This document shows positions 5,920 through 13,300 of a DNA stretch of 13,869 nt, piece by piece; positions within the stretch are counted from its first letter, which is position 1; each line of letters starts with the position of its first letter. The notes beneath the pieces were generated by a model. The model made no database searches and was not told the origin of the DNA. It saw nothing but the letters and a program-made list of their open reading frames with translations. Source of the DNA: Xanthobacteraceae bacterium (lineage in GTDB: Bacteria; Pseudomonadota; Alphaproteobacteria; Rhizobiales; Xanthobacteraceae); NCBI GenBank assembly GCA_030037105.1, contig JASHRY010000031.1:1-13869 (forward strand), given 5' to 3'. The position numbers were made by a program, and so were the translations under genes.

Positions 5920-7233
5920 GTGTATCACAAAAAACAACTGGATAGCGCCCAATCCCGCTTTCAAATCGTCTCGACCGAAGATCAGGAAGCCGCCGAGGCA
6001 ACCGAGGCAACCGCGTCAACCGACGATCATGACAAGCCGGCCCAAGGGCATTCGTCGGGCCAACAACAGGCGGCAGAGGCATTTTTGCCGGCTCCAGCAC
6101 AACCGACCCCCGCCGGGACCGGGCCGGCTGTGCCGGTCGGCAAAGAAAAACTGCACCGACGGACTGGCCGCAACCTTGCCTTCGGCGCGCTGCTCCTGCT
6201 TGTCGTCGGCGCGGCAGGTTGGTTCGGGTACGGCTGGTGGACGGTCGGCCGCTTCACGGTCTCGACCGACGACGCCTACGTCCAGGCCTACAACACCACG
6301 CTCGCGGCGAAAGTGCCCGGCTATATCGCCAACGTCGCGGTCACGGATAATGAGCGCGTCCATGCCGGCGATGTGATCGCTGCGCTCGATGACGGCGATT
6401 ACCGGCTCGCGGTCGACTCGGCGCGTGGAAAAGTTGCGACCCAAGAGGCGACCATTGCCCGGATCGGCCATCAGATCGTCGCCCAGGAGGCCGCAGTCGA
6501 AGAGGCCAAGGCGCAGCTCGCCTCGGCGCAAGCCGCGGTCACGCGCACGCAATTGGAGCTTGACCGCCAGAATTTCCTGGTCGCGCGCGATGCCTCGAGC
6601 CGCCAATTGCTCGAGCAGGCGCAGGCGAACCGCGATCAGGCGGTCGCCGCCGTGCACAGCGCGCAAGCCGCGATCGATTCGGCGGCGGCGAACGTTGACG
6701 TGCTCAAGGGCCAACAGCGGGAGGCGATCAGCACCCTCGACGAACTTAAGACCGCGCTCGCCAAGGCCGAGCGCGATTTGTCGTTCACCGTCATCCGCGC
6801 GCCGATCGACGGTGTGATCGGAAACCGCGCGATGCAGACCGGCGACTACGTGCAGACCGGTCAGCGGCTGGCGAGCCTGGTCCCGCTCGACGAGGTCTAC
6901 GTCAACGCCAACTTCAAGGAAACGCAATTGGCCCGGCTGCGCCCTGGCCAGCCGGCCGCGATCGCGGTCGACGCGCTGCCTGAGCACGCGATCCAGGGCA
7001 CGGTCGAGAGCGTTTCTCCCGCCTCCGGCGCGGTGTTTTCGCTCTTGCCGCCGGACAACGCGACCGGAAACTTCACCAAGATCGTGCAGCGGCTGCCGGT
7101 GCGTATCCGCGTGCCGTCCGCCGTCGCCAGCCAAGGCTTGTTGCGCCCCGGCATGTCCGTGGTGGTGAGCGTGAATACCAAAGCGGGCGCGTCGGCCGGA
7201 AACGGCGCGGCAATGCAGAGCGCGGCGCGCTGA
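5920..7233 (+). CDS. EmrA/HlyD-family membrane fusion protein of an MFS efflux pump
   Basis: The periplasmic adaptor that links an inner-membrane MFS exporter to an outer-membrane channel. The 437-residue product has a long polar cytoplasmic N-terminus (1-80, Ala/Gln/Pro-rich) and one transmembrane helix at about 86-108. The lipoyl/barrel-sandwich half-motif follows (STDDAYVQAYNTTLAAKVPG, then RVHAGDVIAALDD). Next comes an alpha-helical hairpin of about 120 residues rich in Ala, Gln and Glu, then the second half-motif (VIRAPIDGVIGNRAMQTGDY) and a beta-barrel with FKETQLARLRPGQPA, ending in LLRPGMSVVVSV. The GTG at 5920 was chosen because GAGGGAG (5907-5913) lies six bases before it and because any earlier start would fall upstream of the predicted transcription start. 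It is cotranscribed with the transporter gene 19 bases downstream and under TetR control. Confidence 0.93.
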   Translation: MYHKKQLDSAQSRFQIVSTEDQEAAEATEATASTDDHDKPAQGHSSGQQQAAEAFLPAPAQPTPAGTGPAVPVGKEKLHRRTGRNLAFGALLLLVVGAAGWFGYGWWTVGRFTVSTDDAYVQAYNTTLAAKVPGYIANVAVTDNERVHAGDVIAALDDGDYRLAVDSARGKVATQEATIARIGHQIVAQEAAVEEAKAQLASAQAAVTRTQLELDRQNFLVARDASSRQLLEQAQANRDQAVAAVHSAQAAIDSAAANVDVLKGQQREAISTLDELKTALAKAERDLSFTVIRAPIDGVIGNRAMQTGDYVQTGQRLASLVPLDEVYVNANFKETQLARLRPGQPAAIAVDALPEHAIQGTVESVSPASGAVFSLLPPDNATGNFTKIVQRLPVRIRVPSAVASQGLLRPGMSVVVSVNTKAGASAGNGAAMQSAAR

Positions 7234-7252
7234 CGGCATCGAGGTCGACGCC

Positions 7253-8839
7253 ATGGCGCAAGGAGCGACAATCACCCTCTCCGGCGGCCCCGGCATGATT
7301 CCGGCCGCGGCCGAGCGCGTCGATCCCGCACGCGTCGTCGCCTTTCTGGCGATGTGCTTCGGGATGTTCATGGCGTTTCTCGACATCCAGGTCGTTTCCG
7401 CATCGCTGTCGGAAATCCAGGCCGGTCTCGCCGCTTCGAGCGACGAGATCACCTGGGTGCAAACCTCGTATTTGATGGCCGAGGTGGTCGCCATTCCATT
7501 GTCCGGCTTCCTGTCGCGTGCGCTGGGCACGCGCGCCATGTTCGCGACCGCGGCCGCCGGTTTCACCGTCGCCAGCCTGATGTGCGGGCTCACCTCGTCG
7601 ATGAATCAAATGATTTTCTGGCGCGCGGTACAAGGCTTCATCGGCGGCGGCATGGTGCCGACGGTGTACGCGGCGGCCTATACGATCTTTCCGCAGTCGC
7701 GCCGGTCGGTGATCGTGCCGATGATCGGGCTGGTGGCGACGCTGGCACCCACCATCGGCCCGACTGTGGGCGGCTATCTCACCGACATGCTGTCGTGGCA
7801 CTGGCTGTTCTTCATCAACATCGTGCCCGGCATCGTGGTGACCATCGCGGCGATAACCCTGATCGACTTCGACCGGCCGGATTTCTCGCTGTTCGATACG
7901 TTCGACTGGACGGGGTTGATCTTCATGGCGCTGTTCCTGGGAACGCTCGAATACGTGCTCGAAGACGGGCCGCGCTATGACTGGTTCGAGGATTCCACGA
8001 TCGCGCTCGCGGCGACGGTTTCGGCGGTTGCGGCGGTGGTCTTCCTCGTTCGCGTCCTCATGGCGCGCAATCCGATCGTCGACCTGAGGACGTTTCTCGA
8101 TCGCAATTTCGCGTTCGGCAGCCTGTTTTCGTTTGTGCTCGGCATCGGTCTCTACGGCCTGACCTATCTCTATCCGGTCTTTCTCGACGAGATCCGCGGC
8201 TATAACGCGTTGATGGTCGGCGAGACCATGTTCGTGTCCGGCGCCGCGATGTTTGTGAGCGCGCCGCTCGTCGGCCGGCTCATGGATCGGGCCGATCCCC
8301 GCCTCATGCTCACCGCCGGCTTTCTCATCGTCGCGCTCAGCAACTGGGAGATGACCTACGTCACCAAGGATTGGGATTTCTGGGAGCTGTTTGTGCCGCA
8401 GCTCCTACGCGGCTTCGGCATGATGCTGTCGATCGTGCCGATCACCAACGTGGCGCTCGGCACGCTCGCGCCCGAGCGGCTGAAGAACGCCTCCGGTCTG
8501 TTCAACCTCACGCGCAATCTCGGCGGCGCGGTCGGGCTCGCCGGCCTCAACACCGTGCTCGACAAGCGGATCGACCTGCACCTGGCGCGGCTGCACGACG
8601 CCGTCACCTGGGCGCGGCAGCCGGTGCTCGAAGCATTGAACGGTCTTGCCGCGCGCATCCCCGGTCCGGACGCGCAGAACATGGCGCTGAAGCAGCTCTA
8701 TCTGTTCGTCCGCCAACAGGGGATCGTGATGGCTTTCGCCGACGTCTTTCTGCTCTTGAGCCTGATGTTCGTGGCGTTTGCCGGGCTGACGGTGCTCATG
8801 CGCCGCCCGGCGCCGATGACCGCCGGCGCCGGACACTAG
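7253..8839 (+). CDS. EmrB/QacA-type (DHA2) MFS multidrug exporter, 14 transmembrane segments
   Basis: Proton-driven drug exporter of the inner membrane, working with the fusion protein encoded just upstream. The 528-residue product shows 14 hydrophobic segments. Family signatures are FLDIQVVSASLSEIQ in helix 1 (motif D1 region), RAVQGFIGGGMVPTVYAAAY in helix 4, and the antiporter motif LAPTIGPTVGGYLTD-x-x-SWHWLFFINIVPG across helices 5 and 6. The LDIQVVSASL version, rather than LDTTIVNVALP, belongs to a large proteobacterial EmrB subgroup. GAGG lies eight bases before the ATG. The substrate cannot be deduced; toxic hydrophobic compounds, plant phenolics or fatty acids are all possible. No outer-membrane TolC-like gene is present, so a channel encoded elsewhere is needed. 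Confidence 0.95.
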   Translation: MAQGATITLSGGPGMIPAAAERVDPARVVAFLAMCFGMFMAFLDIQVVSASLSEIQAGLAASSDEITWVQTSYLMAEVVAIPLSGFLSRALGTRAMFATAAAGFTVASLMCGLTSSMNQMIFWRAVQGFIGGGMVPTVYAAAYTIFPQSRRSVIVPMIGLVATLAPTIGPTVGGYLTDMLSWHWLFFINIVPGIVVTIAAITLIDFDRPDFSLFDTFDWTGLIFMALFLGTLEYVLEDGPRYDWFEDSTIALAATVSAVAAVVFLVRVLMARNPIVDLRTFLDRNFAFGSLFSFVLGIGLYGLTYLYPVFLDEIRGYNALMVGETMFVSGAAMFVSAPLVGRLMDRADPRLMLTAGFLIVALSNWEMTYVTKDWDFWELFVPQLLRGFGMMLSIVPITNVALGTLAPERLKNASGLFNLTRNLGGAVGLAGLNTVLDKRIDLHLARLHDAVTWARQPVLEALNGLAARIPGPDAQNMALKQLYLFVRQQGIVMAFADVFLLLSLMFVAFAGLTVLMRRPAPMTAGAGH

Positions 8840-9041
8840 GGCAGGTATTCATAAATGCGACAGACGCCGATACTGACACGAAAATTGTGTCCGCTGTTGG
8901 TGGCGAGCTCCGCTTGCCGTCATCGCACGTTCCCCTCCAAATGCCGATGTTGCAACGGCCGGAACTAAAAATCGAGGAATGCCATTAACCGGGCGGCAAA
9001 ATTGATTATGGGATGCTTGCTTGCACCGGGAGCGGATCAAT

Positions 9042-9407
9042 ATGCCTCACAGATCGTTCGGACAACGTTGCGATCCTAGCGACGGCGCGGCGGGAGCAAT
9101 CAAAGGTGTTTGGGAAAGCACGGGGGCGCGTCCGCCGCAGCATTACGTCGAGTCGCGCATACGACTCTCGGAAAAGCCGAAGTCCCCCCTGGTCGATGAT
9201 GATTTGCGCGAATGGAAGCGCGCGCAAAAGCCGAACTTCCGAAAAGCTCTATGGCGTCCGTTGTTGCTAATGGCAACATTGTGTTTTGGAATCGCCTCGT
9301 TTGTATTGCCGGATTCAGTGAACGATGCAGTAGATTGGCTGTTGTACGCTGTGACGGGAGCGAGCCTGTATTCATGGATCCGTAGCCGCCGGCGCGCTAA
9401 TATATAA
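9042..9407 (+). CDS. Conserved hypothetical two-helix membrane protein
   Basis: A 121-residue protein. The N-terminal 75 residues are polar and basic, with the segments HYVESRIRLSEKPKSPLVDD and DLREWKRAQKPNFRKALWRP. Two transmembrane helices follow (LLLMATLCFGIASFVLP and AVDWLLYAVTGASLYSWI), and the end is basic (RSRRRANI), giving a two-pass topology with both ends probably cytoplasmic. GGGAG lies nine bases before the ATG. Similar hypothetical proteins with the SPLVDDDLREWKRA and FVLPDSVNDAV motifs occur in Bradyrhizobium-like genomes as far as I can recall; function unknown. It stands alone, 202 bases after the efflux operon. Confidence 0.78.
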   Translation: MPHRSFGQRCDPSDGAAGAIKGVWESTGARPPQHYVESRIRLSEKPKSPLVDDDLREWKRAQKPNFRKALWRPLLLMATLCFGIASFVLPDSVNDAVDWLLYAVTGASLYSWIRSRRRANI

Positions 9408-9727
9408 TGCTGTATTGGCCCACTGTTCTCCGCACCAGCGCGCGATATTCCGATGCAGGAGGGATATACCTCTGAGGCCCTCTGACTAAACCATCCAAGC
9501 TTGTCCGGACACTATCCGGCTATAAACCAATGCGATCAAGTTGAGGATGCTTTGCTGCGCTGCATGCGTCCGGTCCTGTCTAGATTTTCGGATCGCGCGA
9601 CCATTGCCTCGGCGCGAAATTCTTGCAATCGCTCTTCTCGACGCGATCGGGGTTGAACCGGACATGCGCAAAATGCAGCAAGATCGCGCGAATGACCCGT
9701 CTGGGACATCGCAGCGACGTAGTTGAC
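9408..9727. other. About 320 bases without a recognisable gene
   Basis: Several short frames run through this stretch on both strands, but none has a ribosome binding site together with a recognisable protein pattern. A strong Shine-Dalgarno-like AGGAGGG (9457-9463) is followed by no start codon at a usable distance; with CCTCT nearby it forms a small hairpin instead. A self-complementary TGTCCGGACA occurs near 9503-9512. Base composition is less GC-rich than in the flanking operons. It may be a decayed region. Confidence 0.5.
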
Positions 9728-10129
9728 CTAATTTGGGAGGCGGATAAATACCCATCGCGCAGGCACGTCCGATATGACTTCAGTGCTATGCCCCTTGCCG
9801 GAGGTGTCGTCATGTAGCAAGCAATCGCCGGCGACGAATGTATGCGATTCACCGGAGCTTGCCGTCACGCGAGTGCGACCTGATAAACTGAACGCCATCA
9901 TTCGGGCTGGTGATGGGTGCGGTACTGCCCCTCCCCATTTAGCGCCAACCTCTAAGATGACGTAATTCTCAGCGGGCTGGGGATCGCTAACACGGAGTGG
10001 AGCCGCGGGGGGCGCGAACTCTTTGAGCACCATCGGCATTGTCGTGGTCTCAAATCGACTTTCTCCTAAGGCGTCTGCATAAAGCCTGAGAACCTTCATG
10101 CCGCCCGGTTCCGAGCGCTCATCCATCAT
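9728..10129 (-). CDS. Cupin-domain protein
   Basis: A 133-residue single-domain cupin (small beta-barrel). The pattern HPSPARMMAFSLSGRTRV is the first cupin motif, followed by SSGESHTFVAGDCLLHDDT and SGKGHSTEV for the second. This arrangement (x-P-x-R-x-x-x-x-x-LSG, then GD-x-LL-x-x-D-TSGKGH) is a common uncharacterised cupin group. The histidines in HPSP and KGHS are the likely metal ligands, but the classical HxH pair is absent. The start at 10129 is backed by GGAG seven bases upstream; the next ATG (10126) and Met11 (10099) are alternatives. The gene lies between non-coding stretches, downstream of the oxoprolinase on the same strand, about 210 bases away. The substrate is unknown. Confidence 0.85.
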   Translation of the reverse strand: MMDERSEPGGMKVLRLYADALGESRFETTTMPMVLKEFAPPAAPLRVSDPQPAENYVILEVGAKWGGAVPHPSPARMMAFSLSGRTRVTASSGESHTFVAGDCLLHDDTSGKGHSTEVISDVPARWVFIRLPN

Positions 10130-10302
10130 GCTGTTGCTCCGTTACAATCGGCAGTCCCAAGGCAACACGCGCGACCAATGAATCAGTACGCGCCAGGCTG
10201 GCGGTCGGCTACTGCCCTATTGGGTTGCCGCAGTCCTCAATCCAAGCGCCCGGGGCTCAATGTCGCTAACGGCACACGCGGACTTCGGGGAACTTCCGCG
10301 CT

Positions 10303-10331
10303 ATGTCGGCTTTCTGGCTCGAAACGGACAT
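10303..10331. repeat. Imperfect palindrome just past the oxoprolinase stop
   Basis: ATGTCGGCTTT (10303-10313) and AAACGGACAT (10322-10331) form an imperfect inverted repeat around TCTGGCTCG. It starts 11 bases after the oxoprolinase stop on the minus strand. ATGTCCG-type palindromes are widespread between genes in Bradyrhizobium relatives, and this looks like a worn copy. A hairpin here could act as the terminator of the oxoprolinase transcript. Confidence 0.45.
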
Positions 10332-10341
10332 CCGCCGGCGT

Positions 10342-13300
10342 TTATGAGAACTGGCCGCGGTTCGAATCCGGGATTCCGTATCCTCCCGCGGTCGGCGTCT
10401 TGATGATGATCGCCTCGCCGGCGTCGAGGACGGTGGCGTCGCAGCCGGCGAGCTGTTCCAGGCGCCCGTCCTTGCGCCGTACCCAGTTCTCTCCGACCTC
10501 GCCATCGCCGCCGCCAGCAAGCCCGAACGGCCGCACGCGGCGGTGCCCGGACAGGATGGTGCACTCCATCTTCTCCAGGAAGCGGATGGCGCGAATGACG
10601 CCGTCGCCGGCGCTCCAGCGGCCGCGGCCGCCGGAATTCTTGCGGATGTGGAAATCCTCAAGCAGTACGGGATAACGGAACTCGAGAACTTCCGGATCGG
10701 TGAGCCGGGTATTGGTCATGTGGGTGTGCACGGCGTCGGTGCCGGGAAAGTCCGGACCCGCCGGCGAGCCGGAACAGATGGTCTCGTAATACTGATAGCG
10801 CGCATCGCCGAAGTTGAGATTGTTCATGGTGCCCTGCGCCGCCGCCGTGGTGTCGAGCGCGCCGAACAGGCAATTGGTCACTTCCTGCGAGGTCTCGACG
10901 TTGCCGGCGACGACGGCCGCGGGAAATTGCGGCGACAGCATCGATTTTTTCGGAATGATGATGCGGATCGGGCGCAGGCAGCCGGCGTTCATCGGGATGT
11001 CATCGTCGACCATGACGCGGAAGACGTAGAGCACGGCGGCACGCGTGACCGGCTCCGGCGCGTTGAAGTTGGTCGGCTGCTGCGGGCTGGTGCCGGTGAA
11101 ATCGATCGTGGCCGCGCGCCGCGTCTTGTCGACGCTGATGCGCACCTTGATGACGGTGCCCTGGTCCATCTCGACGGCGAACGCGCTGTCGTGCAGCCGG
11201 TCGATCACGCGGCGCACGCTTTCGGCGGCATTGTCCTGTACGTGGCGCATATAGGCGCGCATCACGGGCAGCGTGAAGTGGCGCACCATCTTGCGCAGCT
11301 CCTGCACGCCTTTCTCGTTGGCGGCGATCTGCGCCTTAAGGTCGTTGACGTTCTGCAGCGGATTGCGCGCCGGGTATTCGCCGCCGGCGAGCAACGCCTG
11401 CAGCTCCTTCTCGCGGAAGCGGCCGCGCGCGACAAGCTTGAAATTGTCGATGTAGACGCCTTCCTGGGCGATCGTGGTGGCGTTCGGCGACATCGAGCCC
11501 GGCGAAATGCCGCCGACGTCGGCGTGATGGCCGCGCGAAGCGACCCAGAACAGGATTTTCCGCTCCCCGAACACCGGCGTGCAAACGGTGATGTCGGGCA
11601 GATGCGTGCCGCCGTTATAAGGCGCGTTGATGGCGTAGACGTCGCCGGGACGAATCTTTCCCTTGTTCTCCCGAATGATCGTTTCCACTGCGCGATCCAT
11701 CGAGCCGAGATGGACCGGCACGTGCTGGGCATTGGCGACGAGCGAGCCGTCGCCGTCGAACACCGCGCAGGAGAAATCGAGCCGCTCCTTGATGTTCACC
11801 GAATAGGCGGTGTTCTGCAGCGCGACGCCCATCTGCTCGGCGATCGACACAAACAGGTTGTTGAACACTTCGAGCATCACCGGATCGGCCTTGGTGCCCA
11901 CCGGACGCGAGCGCGTGAGTTTCGTGACCCGGCGCAGCAGCAAATGATTCTTAGCCGTGAGCTCGGCCTGCCAGCCCGCTTCGACGACCACGGTCTGATG
12001 CGGCTCGATGACGATGGCCGGCCCTTTGATCTTGTGTCCGGGCGCGAGCGTCTCGCGCGTGTAAACGCCCGCGCGCCGCCAGCGGCCTTGCGAGAAAAAT
12101 CGCGTCCGGCGGGCCGGTGCGGGAAGCGGCGCCCGCGTCGTCTTGCGCGGCTGCTCGCGAAAGCGCCCGCCGCCGCCGACCGCCTCGACCGAGACCGCTT
12201 CGATGACCAGCTCTTTGCTTCGGTCGATGAAGCCGAAGCGCGCTCTGTGCGCGCGCTCGAAGGCATGCTGCATTTGGTGGAGCGAGGCGAGCGGCTCCCC
12301 TCCGCCTTGTGGGGAGGGGTCGGGAGTGGAAGTCGGAAGGCGGCGCGCAGGGGAAGATCGACGTTTGCTCGCGCGTCTCATTCCGGATGCCGCCTCCCAA
12401 CCCCCCTCCCTGTCCTCCTCCAAAAGGGGGGAGGGATAAGAAATAGCACCCGCCGGGACGATCAGCGCCGTATCGGTGCCGGCGTAGCGGATATGCGCGC
12501 GCACGTAGAGCTTGATTTTCTCCGCGGCAACGCCCTGGCCGGCGACCTCCGCAACCGCGGCACGCGCCAGATCGCGTGCCACGCGCGCGATGCTCGCCCG
12601 CGCCTCCGCGCCGAACGGCTTCTCGATGGCCTCATGACGGACGCTGCGGATGGAGGCAAGCCCCATTCCGTAAGCGGAAAGGAGCGACGAGAGCGGATGG
12701 ATCAAAACGCCGGTCATGCCGAGCGCGTCGGCGACCAGGCAGGCGTGCTGACCGCCGGCGCCGCCGAAGCAGTTGAGCGCGTAGCGCGTCACGTCATAGC
12801 CGCGTTGCACCGAGATTTTTTTGATCGCGTTCGCCATGTTCTCGACCGCGATCTTGATGAAGCCGTCGGCGACCTCTTCGGCCGAACGGCCGTCGCCGAC
12901 CTCCTTGGCCAGCGCGGCGAAGGCCGCGCGCACCGCGTCGGCGTCGAGCGGCTCGTTCTGTCGCGGCCCGAATATTTTTGGGAAAAAGTCCGGGATAAGC
13001 TTGCCGACCATCACATTGGCGTCGGTGACGGCGAGCGGGCCGCCGCGGCGATAGCATTTCGGTCCCGGATTGGCGCCCGCCGAATCGGGTCCGACGCGGA
13101 AGCGGGCGCCGTCGAAGTGCAAGATGGAGCCGCCGCCGGCCGCGACCGAGTGAAGGAGCATCATCGGCGCGCGCATGCGCACGCCCGCGACTTCCGTCTC
13201 GTAGGTTCGCTCGTATTCGCCGGCAAAATGCGACACGTCCGTCGAGGTGCCGCCCATGTCGAAGCCGATGAGCCGCGAAAAGCCGGCCTCGCGCCCGGTC

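Noticed and set aside
6016..7593. 525-codon minus-strand open frame across the emrA-emrB junction
   Set aside because: Arg/His-rich shadow of two well-identified genes on the plus strand, with no ribosome binding site or motif.
8880..8897. GACAC/GTGTC hairpin after emrB as a terminator
   Set aside because: Stem of five bases, about 60 bases past the stop codon, and no T-tract.
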